From contig CASFAV010000009.1 in the NCBI GenBank assembly GCA_949292905.1, forward strand, positions 62,001 to 126,000: 64,000 nucleotides of DNA, in the 5' to 3' direction. A program made the position numbers and the translations under genes. The stretch is from an uncultured Eubacteriales bacterium (GTDB lineage Bacteria; Bacillota; Clostridia; Christensenellales; DTU072). Under the pieces are notes generated by a model. That model made no database searches and had not been told where the DNA came from. It was given only the letters and a program-made list of their open reading frames with translations. The stretch's first letter is position 1. The number at the start of each line of letters is the position of its first letter. Below are positions 10,585 through 19,528 of the stretch, piece after piece.

Positions 10585-11828
10585 CGGTACACGTTATCGG
10601 CGCGGGTCCGGCAGGTTGTATGGCGGCTATCGCCGCGGCGGAAAAGGGTCTCGACGTCGTTATGATCGAAAAAAATGCCAAAATAGGGCGCAAACTGTAT
10701 ATATCTGGCAAAGGCAGGTGTAATCTTACCAATGTTGCGGATCAGCGTTCGTTCCTTCTCAATACCGTTTCCAATCCCAAATTTCCGATAAGCGCTTTGC
10801 GCGCTTTTTCCAACGAGGATACCGAAAGATTTTTCGAGGAAGCTGGCGTCGCTCTCAAAACCGAACGCGGCGGCAGGGTATTCCCCGTTTCCGATAAAAG
10901 CGCGGACGTGATCGACGCTTTGTTGAATAAATTGCGCGCGCTTAAAGTCAGGATACTTTTTTCTGCGGAATTGCTTTCGTTAGTCGTTAAAGACGGCGTA
11001 ATAACGGAGATCGTCACTTCTAAAGGAGAATTTCCTACCGACGCGGTCGTACTCGCAACAGGCGGAGCGTCGTATCCTCTTACGGGCTCCGACGGGAAAG
11101 GCTACGACATACTCGCTTCGCTCGGACATCGCATAATCCCGCCGGTTGCCGCGCTTTGCGCTACGGAGCTGAAAGGAGTCGTCGACCGTAACGGAACGCT
11201 GTTGTCCCTTGATAAGCTGCCTTTTCCTGAGGGACTGAGCCTTAAAAACGTGCGCCTCAGCGCCGTTTACGGAGGTAAAACGATCAGATCCGAATTCGGC
11301 GAAATGTTGTTCACCGATAAAGGCGTTTCGGGTCCGATAGCGCTTACGATGTCCTCATACGTCAACCGCCTCGTCGCGGACGATCTATTTTACGTTTTGG
11401 ATCTCAAACCGGCACTTGACGACGCCACCCTCGATAAGCGACTTACGAGCGAATTCGCTACATCCAACAGAATATACCGCAACGTGCTCGGAGCACTCCT
11501 ACCTAACAGCATGATACCTTATTTTTGTACGGTAAGCGGTATAAACGGCGACAAACAAGTCAATTTAATTACTCGTGAGGAGCGCAAGCGCATAGGTAAA
11601 TTGCTTAAAAACCTCACCTTCCCCGTTCGTCGTCTCGCGCCCATAGCGGAAGCGATAGTTACCGCGGGCGGCTGCGACGTAAAAGAAATAGATCCGCGCA
11701 CCATGCGCAGCAAAATAATATCCAACCTGTCCGTATGCGGCGAACTGCTCGACGTGGACGCTCTCACGGGCGGTTTCAATATCCAGCTTGCTTTATCCAC
11801 GGGATTCGTCGCGGGCAGTAACGTATAA
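10581..11828 (+). CDS. HI0933/BaiN-family FAD-dependent oxidoreductase
   Basis: 415 residues from ATG at 10581, which overlaps the surE stop as ATGA. The N-terminus is a dinucleotide-binding fold (VIGAGPAGCMAAIAAAEKG), followed by the family signature SGKGRCNLTN near residue 42, an inserted domain in the middle, and the C-terminal FAD-contacting GGFNIQLALSTG. Members are flavoproteins of mostly unknown substrate; BaiN acts on bile-acid intermediates, but that role cannot be read here. The frame is open upstream, but the coupled ATG is the natural start. Confidence 0.85.
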   Translation: MTVHVIGAGPAGCMAAIAAAEKGLDVVMIEKNAKIGRKLYISGKGRCNLTNVADQRSFLLNTVSNPKFPISALRAFSNEDTERFFEEAGVALKTERGGRVFPVSDKSADVIDALLNKLRALKVRILFSAELLSLVVKDGVITEIVTSKGEFPTDAVVLATGGASYPLTGSDGKGYDILASLGHRIIPPVAALCATELKGVVDRNGTLLSLDKLPFPEGLSLKNVRLSAVYGGKTIRSEFGEMLFTDKGVSGPIALTMSSYVNRLVADDLFYVLDLKPALDDATLDKRLTSEFATSNRIYRNVLGALLPNSMIPYFCTVSGINGDKQVNLITREERKRIGKLLKNLTFPVRRLAPIAEAIVTAGGCDVKEIDPRTMRSKIISNLSVCGELLDVDALTGGFNIQLALSTGFVAGSNV

Positions 11829-11880
11829 ACGCAGCGTATCGCTTCGGAAAAGCAAAAACAAAGGAAAAAGGAGAATATCA

Positions 11881-12561
11881 ATGCCACTTAATATTGCTAT
11901 AGACGGGCCCGCCGGCGCGGGAAAGAGTACGATGGCGAAGCTAGTCGCCGCCAAAATGGGGATAGTGTATCTGGATACCGGAGCCATGTACCGCGGAATA
12001 GCCTGTTACGCGTTGTCCTCAGGCGCGTCGCCGGAGAAAAGCGAAGAGGTGATACCTCTGCTCGACGGCGTGAAAATGGACATTTCTTACGCAGACGGCG
12101 TACAGAAAGTGATCATCAACGGCGAGGACGTGACGCCTTATATCCGCGAGCACAAAATAAGTATGGCGGCGTCAACGATATCCAAGATACCGGAAGTAAG
12201 ACTGAAACTTGTGGAACTGCAACGCGAGATAGCTTCGCATACCGATTGCGTGCTTGACGGCAGAGATATCGGAAGTTACGTTCTGCCTGACGCGGACGTC
12301 AAAATATATCTCGACGCCCGTCCCGAGGTCAGAGCTACGAGAAGGCTCGACGAACTTAAAGCGAAAGGTACCGCGGGCGAACTCACTTACGAGGAGATCC
12401 TCGCCGACATAGTCGCGCGTGACTATCAGGACACTCACCGCGATTTCGCTCCGCTCAAAGTAGCCTACGGCGCTACCGTGATAGATACTTCCGACATGAC
12501 CGTCGAGGAAGTTGCCGAAGCGGTGACGGAATTATGTGAAAAAGCGGGATACCGCGCCTGA
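11881..12561 (+). CDS. cmk: Cytidylate kinase
   Basis: 226 residues. Phosphorylates CMP/dCMP. P-loop IDGPAGAGKSTMAK at residues 6-19, LDTGAMYRG substrate motif, and LDGRDIGSYVLPDA, the CMP-kinase signature. AAAAGGAG precedes ATG at 11881; upstream in-frame codons lie in the previous gene. The TGA stop overlaps the ATG of ispH-rpsA (TGATG). The order cmk then ispH-rpsA is common in Clostridia. Confidence 0.95.
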   Translation: MPLNIAIDGPAGAGKSTMAKLVAAKMGIVYLDTGAMYRGIACYALSSGASPEKSEEVIPLLDGVKMDISYADGVQKVIINGEDVTPYIREHKISMAASTISKIPEVRLKLVELQREIASHTDCVLDGRDIGSYVLPDADVKIYLDARPEVRATRRLDELKAKGTAGELTYEEILADIVARDYQDTHRDFAPLKVAYGATVIDTSDMTVEEVAEAVTELCEKAGYRA

Positions 12562-14915
12562 TGCTTACCGATATCCGCGTTGCAAAGCATATCGGGTTGT
12601 GTCCTAACGTCGAACGCGCTATCGGTATCGCGCGCGAAGCGCGTGAGAGGTTTGCGCGACCCGTTTATACGCTCGGGTGGCTTACCAACAACCGTAAAAT
12701 AGTCGATTCGCTGATCTCCGAAGGCATAGTGCCTGTCGACGACGTCGCGAAACTGCGAAAGGGCGACGTACTCGTCGTAAGCGCACACGGCGCGGCTCCC
12801 GCGATATACGAAGCCGCCGAAAACGCGGGATTAACGCTCATCGACGCCACTTGCCCGAATATCGTCGCCATACACGATAAAGTCAGGGAATATTCCGGAC
12901 TCGGATACCGCATAATCATAGCGGGGGATAAGGCTCATCGCGAGGTACGCGGTACCGCAGGCTACGCCGCGGATTGTCGCGTCATAGCGGGAGCGGATGA
13001 GGTCGAAGAGGCGTTAAGCGGAGCCGAGAAGTGCCTGCTCACCGCGCAAACCACATTAGACAGCGACAAATTCGGAGAAATTACCCGCAAAATTGAAAAA
13101 TCGGTAAGCAAATCCGCTCAAATGCTTGTCATATTTAATAGTATTTGTTATACTACCATAGCAAGGCAAACCGAAGCGAAAGAAATTGCCGCCGAGTCGG
13201 ATCACGTTTTTGTGGTAGGCGACAGGCACAGCAGTAACGTCGCCAAGCTATACGACATAGCCAAACGTTACGCGAAAAAGGGAGCATATCTTATCGAGAA
13301 CGTCTCTGATCTCGCCTCGGTCACCGATCAACGTATTACAAAGCCCGGCATAATTGCGGGCGCGTCGACTCCGAAGGAGTTGATAATGGAGGTTATCTAC
13401 ACAATGGATCAAAACAACAACACCGTCGACAACGTCGAAACCGTTGTCACAACCGAACCGGTAGCGGAAGCCGCCGTCGAAACCAAAGCCGAAGAAAAAG
13501 CAGCAGTAGCCGCGCCCAAAGCCAAGAAAGCGTCCAGCGAGATCACTTCGATGGAAGACGCGCTCAACAGCGGTTACGCCCCCAGGACTTATCACGAAAA
13601 CATGAGAGTCAAGGCAACCATCGAATCCGTCGATCCTACCGGCGTATCCGTATCGCTCAGTCTGAGCGGTAAGAACGACGCAGGCTTCATCGCGGCAGAC
13701 GAGATGGAACTTGACGGCTCTTACGATATGAGCAATTATGCGGTCGGCGACACTCTCGAGGCTATCATAATCCCCAAGGGCGACAATAAGTCGAAGACCA
13801 TCAATCTTTCCAAGAAGAAATACGACGAGATACTCGTAGCCGACGAAGCGGTCAAATCCATTTTGGCGGGCGAGGAATTCTCTCTTACCGTTTCTTCCGT
13901 CACCAAAGGCGGCCTGCTCGGGAAGCTCGGTTCCTATACGATATTCGTTCCCGCCAGCCAGATACGTATCGGCTACGTGAAGAACCTCGACGAGTACGTG
14001 GGCAAGAAACTTCGTCTGCGCATACTTCCTCCGAAAGAGACCGAAACCGCGGAAGGCGAAGAAGCCGCTCCCGCAAGACGTCCCAATCCCAAGCGTATCG
14101 TAGCGAGCCAGCGCATAATCCTTGAAGAGGAAAGAGCCGCGAGAGAAGACGCCTTCTGGGAAACCATGCAGGTCAACAACGTCATCAAGGGTAAAGTCAA
14201 ACGCTTTGCCATGAAGGACGGCAAATATTTCGGCGTATTCGTATCCATAATGAATAAGGATTGCCTGCTCCACATCAGCGATCTCAGCTGGTCGAAGGTC
14301 GACGATCCCGCCACCGTGCTCGAGCTCAACAAGTCATACGAATTCGTAGTGCTCAAAGCCGACAGAGAGAACGACAAGGTTTCCCTCGGATACAAGCAAC
14401 TCCAGAAGCAGCCTTACGAGCTCGCCGCCGAGAAATATCACGTAGGCGACGTGGTGAAAGGTAAGGTCGAAAGGATCAAGGATTTCGGGGCGTTCATTTC
14501 CATCGAACCCGGTATCGACGGTCTCGTGCACGTAAGCGAGATATGCCATAAATGGATCTCCCACGCGAGCGAAGTTCTCAAAGTGGGCGACGAAGTCGAA
14601 GCGAAGATCATCAGCTTCGAGAAGAATAAGATCACGCTCAGCATCAAAGCTCTCCAGGACGCTCCCGTAGCGGAAGCGGCTTCCGACGAGGAAGGCGAGG
14701 AGAAGCCCAGCCGCACCGCTCGCTTCAACAAACGCGCGGCGGGCGCCGACGATTCCTTCAAAGAGAAGAAGGAGAGAAGGGCGCGCCAGGCAAGCGACGA
14801 CGACGAACCGCACGAATACGTGACCTCCACTTCGGTGGGCGCGACGATGGCGGACCTCTTCAAGAGCATCGACCTCAAGAAGTTCGACGGAAACGCCGAC
14901 GAAGACAAGAAATAA
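12561..14915 (+). CDS. ispH-rpsA: IspH-ribosomal protein S1 fusion
   Basis: 784 residues. Residues 1-275 are 4-hydroxy-3-methylbut-2-enyl diphosphate reductase, the last step of the MEP isoprenoid pathway; the three iron-sulfur ligands are C14 (LCPNV), C98 (ATCPN) and C196 (SICYTT). An Ala/Glu/Val-rich linker (about 285-345) leads to S1 OB-fold repeats, the clearest being GDVVKGKVERIKDFGAFIS near residue 630. The tail is charged and disordered. This fusion is a known feature of many Clostridia. S1 is expected to help ribosomes engage mRNA. A possible internal start (ATG at 13405, preceded by AAGGAG and GGAGG elements) could also make free S1. Confidence 0.95.
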   Translation: MLTDIRVAKHIGLCPNVERAIGIAREARERFARPVYTLGWLTNNRKIVDSLISEGIVPVDDVAKLRKGDVLVVSAHGAAPAIYEAAENAGLTLIDATCPNIVAIHDKVREYSGLGYRIIIAGDKAHREVRGTAGYAADCRVIAGADEVEEALSGAEKCLLTAQTTLDSDKFGEITRKIEKSVSKSAQMLVIFNSICYTTIARQTEAKEIAAESDHVFVVGDRHSSNVAKLYDIAKRYAKKGAYLIENVSDLASVTDQRITKPGIIAGASTPKELIMEVIYTMDQNNNTVDNVETVVTTEPVAEAAVETKAEEKAAVAAPKAKKASSEITSMEDALNSGYAPRTYHENMRVKATIESVDPTGVSVSLSLSGKNDAGFIAADEMELDGSYDMSNYAVGDTLEAIIIPKGDNKSKTINLSKKKYDEILVADEAVKSILAGEEFSLTVSSVTKGGLLGKLGSYTIFVPASQIRIGYVKNLDEYVGKKLRLRILPPKETETAEGEEAAPARRPNPKRIVASQRIILEEERAAREDAFWETMQVNNVIKGKVKRFAMKDGKYFGVFVSIMNKDCLLHISDLSWSKVDDPATVLELNKSYEFVVLKADRENDKVSLGYKQLQKQPYELAAEKYHVGDVVKGKVERIKDFGAFISIEPGIDGLVHVSEICHKWISHASEVLKVGDEVEAKIISFEKNKITLSIKALQDAPVAEAASDEEGEEKPSRTARFNKRAAGADDSFKEKKERRARQASDDDEPHEYVTSTSVGATMADLFKSIDLKKFDGNADEDKK

Positions 14916-14929
14916 CAGTACGACTGAAA

Positions 14930-14955
14930 GGGCTGTCCTTGCGACAGCCTTTTTC
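14930..14955 (+). terminator. Rho-independent terminator after ispH-rpsA
   Basis: GGCTGTC pairs with GACAGCC around a 5-base loop and is followed by TTTTT, 15 bases after the stop codon. Confidence 0.85.
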
Positions 14956-15057
14956 GAATACAACCCGTATCGGCACGCGCCGCACTGCGTTATGGAAGTA
15001 CGTTGCGTGCCTGTTTTATTAAAATTCAGCCGTAGTAACCTACGCCGGAGGAAATAT

Positions 15058-16491
15058 ATGGATTATAACGTATACAATAACCCGTTGGTGACAAGATATG
15101 CGACGAAGGAAATGTCCGCGCTTTTCTCTGAGCAACACAGGATAGGGCTTTTCCGCAGGCTGTGGCTCGCACTCGCCAAGGGCGAGAAAGAGCTCGGGCT
15201 CAACATCACCGACGCGCAGATAGCGGAGCTTGCGGCGCACCTCGACGACATAGATTTCGCCGTCGAAGCCGAACGCGAGAAACTCGTAAGACACGACGTT
15301 ATGGCGCACATTTACACTTACGGTCTCGTTTGTCCCGACGCGGCGCCTATAATACACCTCGGAGCGACGAGCTGTTACGTTACCGACAACGCGGACATCA
15401 TTATATATAGAAGAGCGCTAGAACTCGTCCGCGCTAAAATTGTTGCCGTTATTGCCAAGCTCGCCAAATTCGCTAAAAAATACCGTTCTACGCCCACTTT
15501 GGGATTTACGCACCTTCAGGCGGCGCAACTCGTGACGGTGGGTAAAAGGGCTACTCTGTGGATACAGGATCTTTTGCTGGACTACGCAAACGTTAACCAC
15601 GCTCTCGACACAATGGTCATGCGCGGCGTAAAAGGGACCACTGGCACGCAAGCGAGCTTCCTTTCGCTTTTCGACGGCGACCACGATAAGGTCAAGGCGC
15701 TCGATAAATTCGTTTGCAACGAATTCGGTTTCAAATCCTCGATACCCGTTTCGGGACAGACCTATACCCGCAAAATAGACTACAACATCCTCGTGAACCT
15801 CTCGATGCTCGCGCAGAGCGCATACAAATTCGCGCAGGATATACGGCTTCTTCAGAGCAGGAAGGAAATGGAAGAGCCTTTCAGCGAAAAACAGATAGGT
15901 TCGTCGGCAATGGCGTATAAGCGCAATCCGATGCGCTCCGAAAGGATCTGCGCGCTTTCGCGTTATATAATTTCGCTTCCCGCCAACGCCGCTATGACAG
16001 CCTGCGTACAGGGCTTCGAGCGCACGCTCGACGACAGTGCCAACAGAAGGATAGTGATGGGCGAAGCCTTCCTTGCCGCAGACGCGGTTTTGGAACTTCT
16101 CCTTAACGTCACCGACGGACTCGTAGTGTACGAGAAGGTCATCAACGCTCATATACGCGAAGAAATACCCTTTATGGCAACGGAAAGCATACTTATGGAA
16201 TGCGTACGCGCCGGCGGCAACAGGCAGGAGCTTCACGAGAAGATACGCACTCATTCGATGCTTGCAGAAAAGAATTTCCGTATGACGGGGAAGCCCAACG
16301 ATCTTATAGAACGTCTTAAAAAGGACCCCGCTTTCGCGGCGGTCAAGGATTTCGACGCGCTCACCGATCCTAAACTCTTCATCGGAAGGGCTCCCGAACA
16401 GGTAGACGAATTCCTGAAAAAAGAAGTGAATCCCGTGTTAAGGAAGTTCAAAGGTCAGACCGAAAATTTCAAAGGCGACATCAAAGTTTGA
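15058..16491 (+). CDS. purB: Adenylosuccinate lyase
   Basis: 477 residues from ATG at 15058, which has GGAGG eight bases upstream; the longer frame from 14992 has none. Fumarase/aspartase superfamily enzyme that releases fumarate from SAICAR and adenylosuccinate in purine synthesis. The signature loop GSSAMAYKRNPMRSE with the catalytic Ser is near residue 280; HLGATSCYVTDN and THLQAAQ supply other active-site residues. Flanked by terminators on both sides, so it is a single-gene unit. Confidence 0.95.
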   Translation: MDYNVYNNPLVTRYATKEMSALFSEQHRIGLFRRLWLALAKGEKELGLNITDAQIAELAAHLDDIDFAVEAEREKLVRHDVMAHIYTYGLVCPDAAPIIHLGATSCYVTDNADIIIYRRALELVRAKIVAVIAKLAKFAKKYRSTPTLGFTHLQAAQLVTVGKRATLWIQDLLLDYANVNHALDTMVMRGVKGTTGTQASFLSLFDGDHDKVKALDKFVCNEFGFKSSIPVSGQTYTRKIDYNILVNLSMLAQSAYKFAQDIRLLQSRKEMEEPFSEKQIGSSAMAYKRNPMRSERICALSRYIISLPANAAMTACVQGFERTLDDSANRRIVMGEAFLAADAVLELLLNVTDGLVVYEKVINAHIREEIPFMATESILMECVRAGGNRQELHEKIRTHSMLAEKNFRMTGKPNDLIERLKKDPAFAAVKDFDALTDPKLFIGRAPEQVDEFLKKEVNPVLRKFKGQTENFKGDIKV

Positions 16492-16520
16492 TATATGTGA
16501 TATATTTGATCTTGTCCTAA

Positions 16521-16548
16521 AAAAGCCCGCCGTTTCAGGCGGGCTTTT
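16521..16548 (+). terminator. Rho-independent terminator after purB
   Basis: An 11-bp perfect stem AAAAGCCCGCC/GGCGGGCTTTT with loop GTTTCA. The A and T runs on either side let it work in both directions, serving purB and the convergent gene at 16599. Confidence 0.9.
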
Positions 16549-16598
16549 ATGTAATTACTCGGTTACTCAAGCTTTGTCGAAAAGTATAATTTACGCGA

Positions 16599-17117
16599 TC
16601 AGTACGGCATAACTCCCGATCCGTCGGTTGCCACGGGAGAGCCGCAATAGGGGCAACGCGCTTTTTCGCCGCGCTTATAAGTGAATTTCGCGCCGCAGTT
16701 TACGCATTCCGCGGCAAATTCGCGGTCGAGAATGTTAGTGTTGAAATTCCCTTCTATTTTGTCGCCGACGCGTTTGTATCCGATAAGATACTGCTTGTTG
16801 AAGCACACGTCGAGCTTTTGTCGCACCATGCGTTCGCTTAAACTGAGTTGCGAAGCTATTTCGGCTACAGTATACAGGTGCTCGTTGCGTACGGCTTGTA
16901 TCACTCTGCCCAAAGATTTGGTATTGCCGTAGCCGGCAGTCCATGCGATGGGACAGCCGTAGAAGCCGGAACCGAGGAACGCTATTCCTATAGCCCATAT
17001 TGCGGGTATTTTTACTCCGAGCCCTACGCCGAGCATCACGCCGCCGAGCGGCAGCGCCACCGTGAATACTATCGCGATTATCAATCGAGTCTTCAGATCT
17101 TTATTGTATTTTTCCAT
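16599..17117 (-). CDS. Two-span membrane protein with winged-helix and zinc-ribbon segments
   Basis: 172 residues. Two membrane helices (about 11-35 and 38-60), then a segment with helix-turn-helix character (YTVAEIASQLSLSERMVRQKL, described here in part only: about residues 85-110), then a C-terminal zinc ribbon with CVNC and CPYC pairs (about 138-158). No family name recognised. Divergent from the SPFH gene at 17235, with which it shares a 117-base double promoter, so the two may act together at the membrane. Confidence 0.6.
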   Translation of the reverse strand: MEKYNKDLKTRLIIAIVFTVALPLGGVMLGVGLGVKIPAIWAIGIAFLGSGFYGCPIAWTAGYGNTKSLGRVIQAVRNEHLYTVAEIASQLSLSERMVRQKLDVCFNKQYLIGYKRVGDKIEGNFNTNILDREFAAECVNCGAKFTYKRGEKARCPYCGSPVATDGSGVMPY

Positions 17118-17126
17118 ATCGAATTC

Positions 17127-17200
17127 AGTATATAATCCGTAATGTACTTTGTCAAGCGCCGAAAACGCTCATTGACATAATTTACATGTCGTGATAAACT
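17127..17200. promoter_or_regulatory. Divergent promoter pair between the zinc-ribbon membrane gene and the SPFH gene
   Basis: Minus strand: TTGACA (complement at 17150-17155), 17 bases, TATACT (17127-17132), serving the gene ending at 17117. Plus strand: TTGACA at 17172-17177, 17 bases, TAAACT at 17195-17200, serving the gene at 17235. Both are near-consensus housekeeping promoters. Confidence 0.75.
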
Positions 17201-17234
17201 GTAATCGTATAAATACTGCTGAAAAGGAGAGTAT

Positions 17235-18269
17235 ATGGCGTTATTACAGATCATTGAATGGTTGGGTTCTCCCGACACAATTGTTTATAAATATTCGGCT
17301 CGCGAAAATGCGGTCGAGCGCGGCTCGCGGCTCGTCGTAAGAGAAGGTCAGGCGGCAATATTCTGCGACAAAGGCAAGCTTGCCGACGTATTCGGACCGG
17401 GGACTTACAGCCTCGACGCGAGGACTATACCCATTCTTACCCGTCTCATGGCATGGCGGTTCGCTTTCGAAACGCCCTATAAGTCGGATATTTATTTCAT
17501 AAATACCGCGCGCTTTTCGGCGCTTAAATGGGGCACCGCCACTCCGCTTATGGTCAGAGACAAGGATTACGGCGCGATAAGGATACGCGCATACGGTACT
17601 TACGCTTTCCACGTTACCGATCCTTATAAATTCCTTACCGTGCTCATGGGTGTGAAATCCACGTTCGTCACTTCGGACATAACCGATTATATACGCAGTC
17701 TTCTGGTAATGGGACTTTCGGACGCGATAGGCGAGAGCGGCGTTCCGATACTCGATATGGCGGCGAACATGATGGAAGTGAGCGCGGCTGTCTCGAAAAA
17801 GCTCGAAGCGGAAATATCGGAATGCGGTATCGAGCTCGATTCTTTCGTATTCGAAAGCCTGTCCTTGCCGCCCGAACTCGAAAAAGCCTTCGACGAGAAT
17901 ACGAGACTGAGCATGATCGGCAAGAACGTAGACGTGTACCGTAAATTAGCGGAAGCTGACGCTATACGCGAAGCGGCGAAGAACAATTCCGCAATGGGAT
18001 CCGCCATGGGAACTACCATGGGCGCAACAATGGGCGCGGCGATGGGCTTCGGACTCGGCGCAAAGATGACTGCGGAGAGCGATAAAAAAGAAGCGCCCGC
18101 CGCAAGCGGAGCGACGGCGGTATGTCCCGTATGCGGAAAAACGATACCCGCCTCGTCCAAGTTCTGCCCGGAGTGCGGTGCAGCCGTAGCCAAAAAATTC
18201 TGTCCCGAATGCGGCGCGAAACTTACCGGAAACGCTAAATTCTGCCCCGAATGCGGCAAAAAACTCTGA
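17235..18269 (+). CDS. SPFH-domain / zinc-ribbon protein (YdjI-like)
   Basis: 344 residues. An SPFH/Band-7 core (about 25-215) starts with the typical VVREGQAAIF strand and contains VFGPGTYSLD. It is followed by an Ala/Met/Gly-rich stretch of repeated 'MG' units (about 255-285), then double zinc-ribbon modules with CPVCGK, CPECGA, CPECGA and CPECGK. This is the arrangement of YdjI, which in Bacillus acts with a phage-shock-like membrane-stress system. AAAAGGAG precedes the ATG. The next gene, 13 bases downstream, encodes a membrane protein that may be its partner. Confidence 0.8.
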   Translation: MALLQIIEWLGSPDTIVYKYSARENAVERGSRLVVREGQAAIFCDKGKLADVFGPGTYSLDARTIPILTRLMAWRFAFETPYKSDIYFINTARFSALKWGTATPLMVRDKDYGAIRIRAYGTYAFHVTDPYKFLTVLMGVKSTFVTSDITDYIRSLLVMGLSDAIGESGVPILDMAANMMEVSAAVSKKLEAEISECGIELDSFVFESLSLPPELEKAFDENTRLSMIGKNVDVYRKLAEADAIREAAKNNSAMGSAMGTTMGATMGAAMGFGLGAKMTAESDKKEAPAASGATAVCPVCGKTIPASSKFCPECGAAVAKKFCPECGAKLTGNAKFCPECGKKL

Positions 18270-18281
18270 GAGGGCGGGAAT

Positions 18282-18713
18282 ATGGGAAAGTACGAAATAA
18301 TAATAACCGTACTTGCGGTAATTGCCGTAGCGATAGCTTTAGCGTTCGTAGCGGTCACCGTAGCGTATGTTAAGCTAAAGAAAAAATACCGCGACGGAGG
18401 CGCATATCCCGACGACGTCAAAGTAAGAGGCGGGGTGCGGTATTCGACGGACGACGCCGCTTTCCGCGACGGAGAAGAAAACGTCCGTCTTACCCGTCAC
18501 GATTTCATTCTTGCGCGCGGTACGGTATATCTCGTGGAGAAGGGCGGCGAGCTTATGCCGGGTGTATATACCGCGCTGAAGTCGTCGGACGCCGTGGACG
18601 AATTCAAGATCAGAATTGCCGGTTATGTGAGAAATTACCGTCACGGAGATAAAGTCGTACTGCACGAGGGAGACGAAGTCGAAGCCACGTCCTCGGACGT
18701 AATTCTCGCGTAA
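18282..18713 (+). CDS. Single-span membrane protein of unknown function
   Basis: 143 residues. One N-terminal membrane helix (about 5-30) is followed by a soluble beta-rich domain whose repeated short strands and turns (GTVYLVEKGGELMPGVY) look like a small cytoplasmic or extracellular sandwich. GAGGGCGGG lies upstream of the ATG. It follows the SPFH gene closely and is probably co-transcribed. No family recognised. Confidence 0.6.
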   Translation: MGKYEIIITVLAVIAVAIALAFVAVTVAYVKLKKKYRDGGAYPDDVKVRGGVRYSTDDAAFRDGEENVRLTRHDFILARGTVYLVEKGGELMPGVYTALKSSDAVDEFKIRIAGYVRNYRHGDKVVLHEGDEVEATSSDVILA

Positions 18714-18795
18714 TTTCCAAAAATAGCGCAATAAATTGTGCGTAATCACTAACTTTGCGGATACCGCCATTGCTTGCATTACATTCAATGGCGGT

Positions 18796-18999
18796 TTAGC
18801 TTTTGTAATAATCGTCGAAAAGATCGTTCGGCGTACATTCGAGAATATCGCAAAGCGCTTTGAGGTTTTCGAATTTTATCGATTGCGTTTCGTTATTGAT
18901 AAGCCTGTTGAAATTCTGATAGCTCAATCCGAGCTTGATATACAGCCAATATTTGGTCTTACCTTTTTCGTTCAGTATTTCTTTAATCCTTAATTTCAT
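18796..18999 (-). CDS. Small XRE-family (Cro/CI) repressor
   Basis: 67 residues, essentially one helix-turn-helix domain: KYWLYIKLGLSYQNFNRLI (about 17-35) is the DNA-binding unit, and the LKALCDILECTPNDLFD ending is typical of YozG-like small regulators. It is divergent from the TM2-protein gene at 19129; two copies of one palindrome lie between them (see 19024), so it probably represses both genes. Confidence 0.8.
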   Translation of the reverse strand: MKLRIKEILNEKGKTKYWLYIKLGLSYQNFNRLINNETQSIKFENLKALCDILECTPNDLFDDYYKS

Positions 19000-19023
19000 T
19001 TTTCACCGAAACAGATTACCTGT

Positions 19024-19095
19024 ACATTATATAATGTTTACATTTTAGATAAAATCAGTTATTGACATATAGATTTATACATTATATAATGTATA
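19024..19095. promoter_or_regulatory. Twin palindromic operators and promoter between the XRE gene and the TM2 gene
   Basis: The 14-bp perfect palindrome ACATTATATAATGT occurs at 19024-19037 and again at 19079-19092, where it extends to a 20-bp palindrome (19076-19095). For the plus strand, TTGACA at 19062-19067 and TATAAT at 19085-19090 are exactly 17 bases apart, and the -10 lies inside the second palindrome. The first palindrome sits upstream of the XRE gene, where its own TATAAT could serve the minus strand. Binding by the XRE protein is inferred. Confidence 0.75.
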
Positions 19096-19128
19096 CATTA
19101 GATATCATTGTATTGAGAGGAGGTAATT

Positions 19129-19467
19129 ATGCACCGCGATTATGCTATGGAAATTATTTCGACGTTTTCTTCGAAAATACCTAGCGACAAGATACCCGCT
19201 TTGAAAAGCGCATTGAGAAACGCTCCCGATTCTGCCTATAACGACGTATTCGCCGCAAAAACTTACAGTTCTACTACCACGTTACTTCTTTCGATTTTTT
19301 TGGGCGGACTCGGGGTCGACAGATTTTATATAGGGGACGTAGGGCTCGGTATTGCCAAACTTCTTTTCGGGTGGATAACGCTCGGTATCTGGCCGTTTAT
19401 CGATATTTTCGTATCCTACAAAAAAGCACGTATCAAAAACTTCGAAAACATAATGGCGGTATTATAA
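19129..19467 (+). CDS. TM2-domain membrane protein
   Basis: 112 residues. The TM2 domain (about 43-100) is clear: LLLSIFLGGLGVDRFYIG, a short loop, then LLFGWITLGIWPFIDIF. TM2 proteins are small two-helix membrane proteins of poorly defined role. AGAGGAGG precedes the ATG. Its promoter overlaps the palindromic operator of the divergent XRE gene. Confidence 0.8.
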   Translation: MHRDYAMEIISTFSSKIPSDKIPALKSALRNAPDSAYNDVFAAKTYSSTTTLLLSIFLGGLGVDRFYIGDVGLGIAKLLFGWITLGIWPFIDIFVSYKKARIKNFENIMAVL

Positions 19468-19475
19468 TTTCGTTA

Positions 19476-19502
19476 AAGAAGCGGCATAAGCCGCTTCTTC
19501 TT
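19476..19502 (+). terminator. Rho-independent terminator after the TM2 gene
   Basis: A 10-bp stem AAGAAGCGGC/GCCGCTTCTT with loop ATAA, followed by CTTC; T-run modest. Confidence 0.65.
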
Positions 19503-19528
19503 CATGCGCATTGTAAATTATCGGAAAT

